A DNA stretch of 64,000 bases from Coxiellaceae bacterium (lineage in GTDB: Bacteria > Pseudomonadota > Gammaproteobacteria > Coxiellales > Coxiellaceae): NCBI GenBank assembly GCA_029212925.1, contig JARGOB010000012.1:43492-107491 (forward strand), in the 5' to 3' direction. Position 1 is the stretch's first letter, and the number at the start of each line of letters is the position of its first letter. Positions 45,090-53,290 of the stretch are shown one piece after another. The notes beneath the pieces were generated by a model. The model was not told the origin of the DNA. It made no database searches and saw only the letters and a program-made list of their open reading frames with translations. The translations under genes were made by a program, and so were the position numbers.

Positions 45090-45428
45090 ATGGAATTAGG
45101 TTCGAAGTTATGTGCAGTTGCGAAACAAATAGGCGCCCACTTTACACTCAAAGGTCGACCCATCACTTACGAAGAAGCATTTGCCGATACGGGTTTACTG
45201 CCCGGTCTAGCGCGGCGCGCTGACCAATTGGCGTCACTGTGTTTAGGCTATGGTCTTGGTGCAACTTTTGATGATGTTGAAGATGCATTATTAGGTATCA
45301 AGGTAACCTTCGATGAATTCACTCCGGATACTTTACGCTTACTATGTATCACTGATGTATTATATGAAATGGTTAAGATGAGTCCATCGGCAGAAGAGGT
45401 TGCCCTGGATGAATTAATGTACGATTAA
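45090..45428 (+). CDS. icmS: Dot/Icm effector chaperone IcmS
   Basis: This 112-residue acidic protein (Legionella IcmS 114) begins MELGSKLCAVAKQIGAHFTLKG in the IcmS manner. It contains FADTGLLPGLARRADQLASL and ends in an acidic tail. It pairs with IcmW (gene at 25232-25684) and binds the C-terminus of IcmO/DotL to deliver effectors. It is cotranscribed with icmT. Confidence 0.95.
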   Translation: MELGSKLCAVAKQIGAHFTLKGRPITYEEAFADTGLLPGLARRADQLASLCLGYGLGATFDDVEDALLGIKVTFDEFTPDTLRLLCITDVLYEMVKMSPSAEEVALDELMYD

Positions 45429-45564
45429 TTTGTTTGTCATCTCGCCGCGTGAGATGGTAAGCCTGTTATCATTAATTTCTAGAAATAGCGCGCAAAAACC
45501 CAATAGTAAGACCCTGACCTGTTTTTCAGATAAACCAAACGTACGTACCGTAAAAAATGCTTAT

Positions 45565-45590
45565 AAATAGGTGGGTTACAGCACCTATTT
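45565..45590 (+). terminator. Hairpin downstream of icmTS, possible weak terminator
   Basis: AAATAGGTG and CACCTATTT form a perfect 9-bp stem with an 8-nt loop, without a long T run. It sits in the 325-bp gene-free stretch between icmS and the next small ORF, just before the PmrA-type promoter. Apart from a TTTCTAGAAA palindrome near 45480, nothing else stands out there. Confidence 0.5.
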
Positions 45591-45611
45591 GTTGTAGGAC
45601 AGGCCGGAATA

Positions 45612-45644
45612 CTTAAGCTTAATTTAAGCTAACGAGCCTATACT
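45612..45644 (+). promoter_or_regulatory. PmrA-type promoter for the icmR-slot ORF and icmQ
   Basis: CTTAA-GCTTAA-TTTAA (11-bp spacing, central TT), 11 bp, TATACT (45639-45644). An overlapping CTTAA at 45618 may add a further half-site. It lies about 110 bp before the small ORF and marks the start of the icmQ-to-icmG transcript. Confidence 0.82.
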
Positions 45645-45753
45645 GGATTCATGGCTACAGTGAAATGGAATGGTTGTCAGCCGAGTGAAGTTAAAGGTAA
45701 ATTGAACTTAATAAATATAAGCTCCAAACGGACTAGGTGCTTGGGGAAAGATT

Positions 45754-45924
45754 ATGGCAAGTACAAGTGAATTATTTCAAAAGCGAACACCAGAGCAACA
45801 ACAACGCGCTTGTGATTTGCGTGCTTCGGTAAAAGATATGACGAATATGTTGAGTTGTTTAGACAGTATGTATCAAAAGAATGATTTTGACTCTTCTGCT
45901 TCTTATGGAAACTCTATGAGTTAA
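45754..45924 (+). CDS. Small ORF in the icmR position (candidate FIR, functional IcmR homolog)
   Basis: The frame encodes 56 residues with GGGGA about seven bases before the ATG. The central part (TPEQQQRACDLRASVKDMTN) is predicted helical, and a hydrophobic pattern continues to the Ser-rich end. In Legionellales the gene between icmS and icmQ encodes IcmR or an unrelated FIR protein that keeps IcmQ from acting on membranes; these are small, fast-evolving and not recognisable by similarity. Position, helical content and a strong own promoter fit that role. Binding to IcmQ is inference. It is shorter than most reported FIRs. Confidence 0.7.
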   Translation: MASTSELFQKRTPEQQQRACDLRASVKDMTNMLSCLDSMYQKNDFDSSASYGNSMS

Positions 45925-45992
45925 TGGTTGTCGAACTTCCGCTCAAAAAACAAAAGTGATGTTATGAAAATTAAAATAAAGGTACAATCCCA

Positions 45993-46724
45993 ATGGAGGC
46001 ACTTCAATTAAATGAGAACCGACGTATGGACAACGATCAGCTAAACAGTCAATTACTCGAACTGATCGAAGCTGAAAAAGCAGCCTTCAAAAAAATCCTA
46101 GATGAATTCTACGCCAACTCTGATCACAGCACTGAAAAATTTTGTGAAGTGAATGATCGGCTCCTTGCCTCGCTGAATCGCATTTTTAAAATCTACGAAG
46201 ATAATAATGGTAAGCAATCGTTATTTTTAACCAACACATTAAAACCACTGCGCCAAGCCTATGAGCGCGCTGAAAAATATAAATCCATGTCTGAAGGCGG
46301 CTGTGTAGAAGAAGAACAATTCGATGGCATCACAGTACCTGAAGATCGCGAAGTCGTGCATATCAGTTTGTATATGGCGCGCGGTCATGATTTAGCCAAT
46401 TGGGAGCGCCAAATGGAATCACTCAACCAGTTAACCCAGAGCCGACCGATTTATCATACGGAAGAAGCTGTGCAAAAAGCGATCCGTGCAAAAATGTCAC
46501 TGAGTACAGAAGGTTATGTGTCGGTTGCTGTGAAAAAAACTGCTATGATAAACAAGCATTCATCGCGTTTAGATCGCCAAGGCAATGAATTGGTTAGCTT
46601 GGCTGAAGGCGCAATTGATAACGATAAATATATTTTACAATTTGTGTTAGCCGGTAAATATTATCGTTACATCAATGGTAAACTGGTATTGACTGTACCT
46701 GGCAAAGGCGGTTTGTTCCGCTAG
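45993..46724 (+). CDS. icmQ: Dot/Icm protein IcmQ
   Basis: IcmQ has an N-terminal helical domain that binds IcmR/FIR and inserts in membranes, and a C-terminal mono-ADP-ribosyltransferase-like domain that binds NAD. Here the N-terminal helices (QLLELIEAEKAAFKKILDEF) are followed by a linker and a C-terminal part with EVVHISLYMARGHDLANWE and KEDGYVSV-like strands. At 243 residues it is longer than the Legionella protein (191). ATG codons at 45993 and 46026 are both possible; the longer form is given. Confidence 0.85.
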   Translation: MEALQLNENRRMDNDQLNSQLLELIEAEKAAFKKILDEFYANSDHSTEKFCEVNDRLLASLNRIFKIYEDNNGKQSLFLTNTLKPLRQAYERAEKYKSMSEGGCVEEEQFDGITVPEDREVVHISLYMARGHDLANWERQMESLNQLTQSRPIYHTEEAVQKAIRAKMSLSTEGYVSVAVKKTAMINKHSSRLDRQGNELVSLAEGAIDNDKYILQFVLAGKYYRYINGKLVLTVPGKGGLFR

Positions 46725-46750
46725 TTGCTTAAAAGAGGCGAGAATTAGGC

Positions 46751-47914
46751 ATGTATCCATCACAGCAAAATGCGACTGACCAAACAGCTAACTTCTTTTG
46801 GATGCTGGTTATCGTTTTGGCAGCAGCGCTTATATTATGGTGGATAGACAAAAAATACATCATTACTATCTTGTTTTATATTCGTGGTTTTGAAATTGAA
46901 TTGGTTAAATGGTTTGCTGATGGCTATACAAAATTGGCAGAATGGCTGCATCTACCAACCCCAGACTTGCATCATAGCTTAGGCTGGTGGCAAAATTTTA
47001 TGGCGGAGCATCCAGATCATGAAAAAATGAAGTTTGCAGTGGTTACCCAGTTGAGTAGTGATGTCGGTAAATGGATGGGTTTCCCGGTTGCTATTATTCT
47101 TATTATTATGGCGAGCATACTGTATACCCGCCACTCCACTGCACGATTTGTTAGAAGTTATTCGATGCAAAGTTTGCGCAAATTAGAGGTTGAAAATTGG
47201 CCGCAAATTTCACCTGTTATTAATTTAGATTTAGTCAAACAAGATCTCGATAAAGGCCCATGGGCGATGTCAGCATTGCCTTTGGATTATTGTAAACGAA
47301 ATGACTTGATTGCTTTAGCTGAAAAAGACGGTCAAAAGGTTTGGGCAGTAAAAAAAGCCGAAGCCAGTCGACAATTTGTTTTACAGGTGGGGCAACTATG
47401 GCCTGGTTTAGAACGTCTTCCTGTTCACTTGCAAGCGCTAAGCGTTATTTTTATGGCGCGTGCTGAACATAAACGGGATTTAGCGGATAAATTGTTGATC
47501 CAAATTGCCAGCTCATCCGCATCTGGTAAATTAAACTTTACTGGTGTTAAGGAAGCGGTGATGCAGTTTAAGGGCTCTAGGTTGCTTTTATGGTTAGAAA
47601 AGCGCCATGCTTTTACTTCCACTTTAATGGCGTCGATGTTAGAAGTGGCACGTTCCGATGGTGTATTGGCGACATCAGAATTTTTATGGTTAAAACCGGT
47701 TGATCGACGCATGTGGTATATGTTGAATACTGTGGGTCGTCAGACAGCAGTGATTGAAGTAGCGGGTGCTTATGCGCACTGGTTAGCAGAGAAAAAATTA
47801 CATCGTGGTATGAAAACACCAATGGTAAAAATGGCTGTTGGTGCATTAGAAGAAACAGTAGCCAATATTTTATACGTAGACGAGGGTGAATCATGGCGTT
47901 CCAACGCGGGTTAG
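46751..47914 (+). CDS. icmP: Dot/Icm coupling-complex protein IcmP (DotM)
   Basis: DotM is an inner-membrane partner of the DotL coupling protein and binds glutamate-rich effector signals. The 387 residues (Legionella 376) begin NATDQTANFFWMLVIVLAAALILWW as the first helix; a second and third helix lie at about 30-50 and 110-125. The cytoplasmic domain contains MQSLRKLEVENWPQISPV and DLDKGPWAMSALP, typical of DotM. It overlaps icmO by 22 bases. Confidence 0.95.
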   Translation: MYPSQQNATDQTANFFWMLVIVLAAALILWWIDKKYIITILFYIRGFEIELVKWFADGYTKLAEWLHLPTPDLHHSLGWWQNFMAEHPDHEKMKFAVVTQLSSDVGKWMGFPVAIILIIMASILYTRHSTARFVRSYSMQSLRKLEVENWPQISPVINLDLVKQDLDKGPWAMSALPLDYCKRNDLIALAEKDGQKVWAVKKAEASRQFVLQVGQLWPGLERLPVHLQALSVIFMARAEHKRDLADKLLIQIASSSASGKLNFTGVKEAVMQFKGSRLLLWLEKRHAFTSTLMASMLEVARSDGVLATSEFLWLKPVDRRMWYMLNTVGRQTAVIEVAGAYAHWLAEKKLHRGMKTPMVKMAVGALEETVANILYVDEGESWRSNAG

Positions 47915-50244
47915 ACGAAAAGCAGGAGGCAGGCCAACGCTTTATTGTCCGTGATACACGGCCATTGTCGACGCGTGTCTACGATTTCTTTAAAAACCCG
48001 CATGGCGTTGCGATTATGTTATGTGCGGGTGCCGCTGCCTCATTGGTTATCGGATATTTAAGTGATTTAATACTGATCTTCGGCGCTGGTGTGTTTTTCT
48101 TTTGTTATTTTCAAAAATCGAAATTACCGTTTCGTATGCCACAACGCGCTCACATTAAAGATTACAATGACCCATTACCAGGCGGTAATAAACCACGAAT
48201 GTCACGAGGAATTTATTTCTTTGGCAATGATAATAAAACGTCACAAGAGCTATGGTTTGGTAATGATGATATGCGTACCCACGCTTTGATCTTTGGCTCA
48301 ACCGGTAGTGGTAAAACAGAAGCCTTGGTGTCGATTGCTTTTAATGCATTGTGTCAAGCCAGTGGTTTTATCTATGTTGATGGTAAAGGTGATAATTCAT
48401 TATTCTCCAAAGTGTTTTCTATGGTACGCAGCATGGGGCGTGAAGATGATATCTTATTGATCAACTTTATGACCGGTGCTAAAGATATTATGGGCGCACA
48501 AGAGCGCCGCTTATCGAATACGATTAACCCATTTGCTCAGGGTTCTTCCAGTATGTTGTCGCAATTGGTTGTGAGCCTGATGGATTCGGGTGGTTCTTCC
48601 TCTGATGGTGACATGTGGAAAGGCCGTGCGATTTCATTTGTTGAGTCATTGATGAAAGTGCTGGTGGCGATGCGTGATGCTGGCCATGTTTTATTGGATG
48701 CTAATACGATACGTAACTATTTCCACTTGCCGCGTTTGGAAACCATGGTGTTGGATAAGTTATTTGTGCGTGATGGTCAAGAGTCGGTCAATATCGAAGG
48801 CTTGCCGCCCAGTATTCTAGAGCCAATCAATAACTATTTATTTAACTTACCGGGTTACAATAAAGAGAAAAAGCATAAACAAGTGTCGCAAGTATTAGAG
48901 CAACACGGTTTTATCACCATGCAACTCACCCGTGTATTTACTTCGTTAGCGGATACGTATGGTCATATTATGCGTACTGAATTGGCGGAAGTGGATCTGA
49001 AAGACGTGGTGCTGAATCGACGTATTTTAGTGGTGCTTCTGCCGGCATTAGAAAAATCACCGGATGAATTAGCTAACTTAGGTAAGGTGATTATTTCCTC
49101 ATTGAAAGCGATGATGGCGGCTGGTTTGGGTGAAGCCGTTGAAGGCGATTATGCCGATTTGGTGACCAGTAAACCAACCAATGCAGCCACTCCTTATTTA
49201 TGTATTCTGGATGAGTATGGTTACTATGCCGTGCAAGGTTTTGCAGTGGTACCTGCGCAAGCGCGTTCATTGGGTTTCTCGGTTATTTTTGCTGGTCAGG
49301 ATTTACCGGCATTCCAAAAAGCATCTAAAGAAGAGGCCGCGTCGATTGGTGCGAACACCAACATTAAGATTTGTATGAAACTGGAAGATCCGACAGAAAC
49401 CTGGGATTTCTTTATGAAAGGTGCCGGTGAGTCGTATGTGACACATGTTGATAGTTTCCAGGTGGATCAAGGCAGCGTGTTGGGTAATTATCAGGATTCA
49501 AAAGGTGCTCGACTTGAAAAGCGTGCACGTATCGATTTGCTGGATTTAAAAGAACAGCGTGAAGGTGAAGGCCACTTCTTCTTCAAATCAAAGATTGTGC
49601 GTGGGAAATTCTTTTTTGCTAATCCAGCGCCGGTTAAACGTTTACATTTAAACCATTTCTTAAAAGTGGCTGTGCCAGAAGATAACGATATTGAACGCAT
49701 CAATGAAAGCTTTAAGCACTTTTCAACGCTTGCAGCCGGTGGTGTGACCATTGAAGCACCCGAGGCGGGTAGCGAAGAAATTGATCAAGTGTGTCAATTG
49801 ATGGCATCGGGCAGTGATGTGTCGATGATTGATACTTCAGCTGTAGCAGTGCATCGCTTTCATGGTGACTCTCAAACATTTGCCAGTTCGTTTTTTGATG
49901 AGCCAACTGAAACGTTAGAAGAGCACCTTGCCATTTTTATGCCCATGCGTCGTAATGATCATGTTACCAACTTATTGCCGGGTGAAGATTTAGGTGAGTT
50001 TGGTCGTGCATTGCTCGATCGTGCAGATACGCGTGATTATGTGGAGTATTGCCAACGTTTGTGTGGAAAAACTGGTCAACAAGCGATGAATGTGGCGTTA
50101 GAGATTGTTGGCGATATGCAAAAAGGTACCGATTACCCACCAGATATTAAACCACTTGCTTCTGCAACTGAAGTTGCAAATGATATACATAATTTAGTTG
50201 ATGCGATTGTATTGAAAAAACAAGAGGCGATGAGCCAAGAGTAG
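47893..50244 (+). CDS. icmO: Dot/Icm type IV coupling protein IcmO (DotL)
   Basis: DotL is the VirD4-like ATPase that receives effectors. The 783 residues (Legionella 783) have two N-terminal helices (about 35-80), Walker A FGSTGSGKTEA (about 135-145), Walker B YLCILDEYGYY and a C-terminal extension from about 590 that in Legionella binds DotN, IcmS-IcmW and LvgA. The FAGQDLPAFQK segment is a coupling-protein signature. It forms a coupled pair with icmP. Confidence 0.97.
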   Translation: MAFQRGLDEKQEAGQRFIVRDTRPLSTRVYDFFKNPHGVAIMLCAGAAASLVIGYLSDLILIFGAGVFFFCYFQKSKLPFRMPQRAHIKDYNDPLPGGNKPRMSRGIYFFGNDNKTSQELWFGNDDMRTHALIFGSTGSGKTEALVSIAFNALCQASGFIYVDGKGDNSLFSKVFSMVRSMGREDDILLINFMTGAKDIMGAQERRLSNTINPFAQGSSSMLSQLVVSLMDSGGSSSDGDMWKGRAISFVESLMKVLVAMRDAGHVLLDANTIRNYFHLPRLETMVLDKLFVRDGQESVNIEGLPPSILEPINNYLFNLPGYNKEKKHKQVSQVLEQHGFITMQLTRVFTSLADTYGHIMRTELAEVDLKDVVLNRRILVVLLPALEKSPDELANLGKVIISSLKAMMAAGLGEAVEGDYADLVTSKPTNAATPYLCILDEYGYYAVQGFAVVPAQARSLGFSVIFAGQDLPAFQKASKEEAASIGANTNIKICMKLEDPTETWDFFMKGAGESYVTHVDSFQVDQGSVLGNYQDSKGARLEKRARIDLLDLKEQREGEGHFFFKSKIVRGKFFFANPAPVKRLHLNHFLKVAVPEDNDIERINESFKHFSTLAAGGVTIEAPEAGSEEIDQVCQLMASGSDVSMIDTSAVAVHRFHGDSQTFASSFFDEPTETLEEHLAIFMPMRRNDHVTNLLPGEDLGEFGRALLDRADTRDYVEYCQRLCGKTGQQAMNVALEIVGDMQKGTDYPPDIKPLASATEVANDIHNLVDAIVLKKQEAMSQE

Positions 50245-50319
50245 TTGTAATGTTTTGCTTTATGCGCCAAATGTTGGTAACTTATGGTGTGACTGTAGGC
50301 TACAAACTGTGAAAGAAAC

Positions 50320-50889
50320 ATGATGTCTGTTCGACTAAAAAATCAATTGTCCTTGAAAAAAATTTCTCAACTGTTGTTGGGTTGTTTAATTGTTTTGAGT
50401 TTGGTCGGTTGTGCTAAACCGCCACGCTATAAAGTGGTTAAACCCAGTAAGGCACAATTACGTGAAGACTACATTGGTTTGCTAGAAGATCACGGTGTGC
50501 AGGTAGCTACTCAAGGTGAAACCGTTAAAATAATTATTCCTAGCGCTAAATTGTTTAATCCACGCTCAGCAAACTTTTCGAGTCATGCGCAAGATACGTT
50601 GGATCGCCTTGGCGGTTTGCTGCCCCTTTATGATACCTCTTCGATTAAGATCGCTGGTTACTCAGATGACAGTGGCCGTGAAAAATTCTTGCGACTGTTA
50701 ACAGCGCGACAAGCGCAGGTCGTTCAAGATCGGTTATGGCCAAATGGTATAGGTGCCAGTTTAGCTTATGCTGAAGGTTATGGTTCTTCTTATCCTATTT
50801 CGAGTAATGACTCTGAGACAGGAAGGGAATTGAATCGGCGTATTGAGATCGGTTTAAGGTATTACCGTACTCTACGCCCTTACGATTAA
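50320..50889 (+). CDS. icmN: Dot/Icm lipoprotein IcmN (DotK), OmpA-like
   Basis: This 189-residue protein has a lipoprotein signal ending in the lipobox LVGC (about residue 31) and a C-terminal OmpA-like peptidoglycan-binding domain (NFSSHAQDTLDRLGGLLPLY, IKIAGYSDDSG, RELNRRIEIGLRY). DotK sits at the periphery of the outer-membrane core complex and is partly dispensable in Legionella. The IcmN position between icmO and icmL is conserved. Confidence 0.92.
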   Translation: MMSVRLKNQLSLKKISQLLLGCLIVLSLVGCAKPPRYKVVKPSKAQLREDYIGLLEDHGVQVATQGETVKIIIPSAKLFNPRSANFSSHAQDTLDRLGGLLPLYDTSSIKIAGYSDDSGREKFLRLLTARQAQVVQDRLWPNGIGASLAYAEGYGSSYPISSNDSETGRELNRRIEIGLRYYRTLRPYD

Positions 50890-50908
50890 ATAGGGGTGGG
50901 AAACAGCA

Positions 50909-51535
50909 ATGGCAATTGATTACGACCAGCTTGAACAACGAAAGAATTATTTCTTCCGTGATAGCTATCGTAAATTACTTAATTTGACGGTATTTCTGTT
51001 ATGGCTTGGTCTCGTTATGGCTGTGGTATTAGCGGCCATGGTATTAACACCTGGCTCACCACGTTACTTTGCTTCGACTACTACCGGCGAGCAGTATATT
51101 TTACATCCACTAAATGAGCCTGTTGTTACTGATGATTTTGTGATGAAGTGGGCTAGCTTGTTAGCGACACAAGTGTATAGCCTGAATTTTGAGGATTACC
51201 AGAAGCAGCTAGATGCAGCTAAAGGTAAATTTACCGATCATGGCTGGAATGCTTTGCAGGCAGCACTAAAGGACTCAGGATTTTTAAAGTCATTAACTCA
51301 AAATAAAGTGGTGACTTCAGCTGTAGTGACGGCGGCGCCAGTTATTTCGATGCGTGAAATTCTTCACCATCGTTATACCTGGGTGATAGAGTTCCCTTTA
51401 TTGGTGGCTTATGGCACGGCCAGTGAGGCACAAAAAAGAACGATAAACATTCAAATGCGCGTCATGCGTGTACCTGTGCTAGATGTTCCGGCAGGTATAC
51501 AATGTGACGTTTTTGTGGCCCAAGCGCCAGTATAA
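50909..51535 (+). CDS. icmL1: Dot/Icm inner-membrane protein IcmL-like, copy 1 (DotI family)
   Basis: A bitopic inner-membrane protein of 208 residues: a short cytoplasmic N-terminus, one helix (about 26-48) and a periplasmic NTF2-like VirB8-type domain (from RYFASTTTGEQYILHPLNEP on). In Legionella this slot holds icmM/dotJ, a truncated relative with little more than the membrane part. Here the full periplasmic domain is kept, as in Coxiella, which has two icmL genes. Copies 1 and 2 share the GSPRYFA/MPRYFAT, HPLNEP/HPLSDP and APVIS/APVIT landmarks and may form mixed rings. Confidence 0.88.
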   Translation: MAIDYDQLEQRKNYFFRDSYRKLLNLTVFLLWLGLVMAVVLAAMVLTPGSPRYFASTTTGEQYILHPLNEPVVTDDFVMKWASLLATQVYSLNFEDYQKQLDAAKGKFTDHGWNALQAALKDSGFLKSLTQNKVVTSAVVTAAPVISMREILHHRYTWVIEFPLLVAYGTASEAQKRTINIQMRVMRVPVLDVPAGIQCDVFVAQAPV

Positions 51536-51547
51536 GAAGAGCGAGCG

Positions 51548-52180
51548 ATGGCAAGTAAAGGTGCACTAAAATTAGTCTTATTTAGGAACGCGTTTTACCG
51601 TGACGGATACAAGCGTCTGTTGTTTGCCTTGCTGTTGTTGATCGCGATTGATGCATTGTTAGCGTTTGGCATATTTTATAGTTATACACACCCACCAATG
51701 CCGCGTTATTTTGCAACGACTCCTGATGGTCGTTTGATTACTATTCATCCATTAAGTGATCCAGTCTTATCTGATCAACAAGTGTTGCAATGGGTGGCAA
51801 CTGCTGTAAGAAGGATTTATCAACGTGATTTTGTGCATTGGAAGGCGCAGTTGCAACAAGTGCAGGGCGATTTTACAGTTCAAGGGTGGCGTAACTATAT
51901 TGCTGCTTTGCGGCAGAGTGATAACTTGAGAACCGTGACTAATCTAAAAATGGTGTCGAGTGCAAATATTACAGGGGCTCCAGTGATTACTGAAAAAGAA
52001 GTGATCAGTGGTACGTATGCTTGGAAGATAGTCGTTCCCGTGGATGTGAAATATCAGAATTCTGGTACGAAGACGATTGATCAGGCATTGGAAATTACCA
52101 TGGTGGTATTGCGTGTACCTGTACAAGATGATCCAGATCGGATTGCAATTAATAACTTCATTCCACAAACGAGTGGTTGA
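51548..52180 (+). CDS. icmL2: Dot/Icm inner-membrane protein IcmL (DotI), copy 2
   Basis: The 210-residue product (Legionella IcmL 212) has a cytoplasmic N-terminus, one helix (about 25-47) and a VirB8-like periplasmic domain beginning PRYFATTPDGRLITIHPLSDP. QVLQWVATAVRRIYQRDFVHW and KMVSSANITGAPVITEKEV are DotI landmarks. It is 12 bp after copy 1. DotI oligomers contact the DotG/DotF part of the channel. Confidence 0.93.
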   Translation: MASKGALKLVLFRNAFYRDGYKRLLFALLLLIAIDALLAFGIFYSYTHPPMPRYFATTPDGRLITIHPLSDPVLSDQQVLQWVATAVRRIYQRDFVHWKAQLQQVQGDFTVQGWRNYIAALRQSDNLRTVTNLKMVSSANITGAPVITEKEVISGTYAWKIVVPVDVKYQNSGTKTIDQALEITMVVLRVPVQDDPDRIAINNFIPQTSG

Positions 52181-52206
52181 TATGTATAGTAATGAGGAAA
52201 CTGTCG

Positions 52207-53286
52207 ATGACACTTATGAATAAATGGGCAATGCGAGTAGCCATAATTGCACTGACTGGCTTACTGAGCGTTGCTGGCTATGCAGCTGATGGTGATGGCA
52301 GCGGGCAGAGTGCCATCGATCAAATTTTAGCTAAAGCTGCAGCTGAAAAACAATCATCTGCGTCTAGTGATACTAGCTCCAGCAGTGCTTCAACACCGGT
52401 ACTAACACCTCGACAGCGCTTAGTAAGAAAAGAGCTAAAACAAGCTAAGACAGTGGATGCAACACCAGCAGAGTTAACGGATGAGTCTCAACACTATGAT
52501 TTATATCCAGGTGATTTAAAACAAATCAGTCAGAAGGCTTTTGCAAACATTGTGCGTAATACAACACCAATGACGCCAGATCAAATTCGCTTGCTGCATC
52601 TTATGCTTGATAAGACGAAGCGTGCCACTTCGGAATCACCGGGTGTGCCACCGAAAGCTACATCGAGTTCGGTACAGGTAAATTTAGCACCAGGCGCTAC
52701 GCCGCCTATTATTCGTTTGCGTAATGGCTATGTGACGTCAGTGGTTTTTTTAGATGCGACAGGTCAACCGTGGCCTATCGCGGCATATGATTTGGGTAAT
52801 ACAAAATTATTTAATATCCATTGGGACCTAAAAGGTAATACATTGTTGATTCAATCTAATACAGATTACCAACAAGGCAACTTGGCGGTGATTTTGCGTG
52901 GTATGAATGCGCCGGTGATGATCACTTTAATACCGGGACAACAAGCGGTTGATTACCGTTTAGATATGCGTATACCACGGTTAGGGCCAAATGCTTTATC
53001 AACGAATACCTCATTGCCGGCGACTGGCGACCCACGCTTATTAAATGTGTTGGATGGAATTGCGCCGACGGGTGCTAAGCAATTACAGCTGTCAATGGTT
53101 GGTAGTGAAGCGTGGCTACAAGGCAATGTGATGTTTTTGCGTACACCACTTGCGGTATTATCACCGAGTTGGACGGCAACTGTGCGCAGTGATGATGGCA
53201 TGCATGCTTATGAAATGCAGCCTGCACCCGTTATTTTGGTGATGCAGCATGGTAAGATAGGTAAATTGACGGTTAAGGGATTCTAA
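52207..53286 (+). CDS. icmK: Dot/Icm outer-membrane core protein IcmK (DotH)
   Basis: DotH, the VirB9 counterpart, forms the outer-membrane ring with DotC and DotD. With the ATG at 52207 (GAGG nine bases upstream) the protein has 359 residues, like Legionella (360). It has a signal peptide ending GYAADG, a Ser/Thr-rich linker, the N-terminal region with DLYPGDLKQISQKAFANIVRNT and the beta-rich C-terminal VirB9-like domain (PPIIRLRNGYVTSVVFLD, GQPWPIAAYDLGN). It is five bases before icmE. Confidence 0.94.
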   Translation: MTLMNKWAMRVAIIALTGLLSVAGYAADGDGSGQSAIDQILAKAAAEKQSSASSDTSSSSASTPVLTPRQRLVRKELKQAKTVDATPAELTDESQHYDLYPGDLKQISQKAFANIVRNTTPMTPDQIRLLHLMLDKTKRATSESPGVPPKATSSSVQVNLAPGATPPIIRLRNGYVTSVVFLDATGQPWPIAAYDLGNTKLFNIHWDLKGNTLLIQSNTDYQQGNLAVILRGMNAPVMITLIPGQQAVDYRLDMRIPRLGPNALSTNTSLPATGDPRLLNVLDGIAPTGAKQLQLSMVGSEAWLQGNVMFLRTPLAVLSPSWTATVRSDDGMHAYEMQPAPVILVMQHGKIGKLTVKGF

Positions 53287-53290
53287 AATT

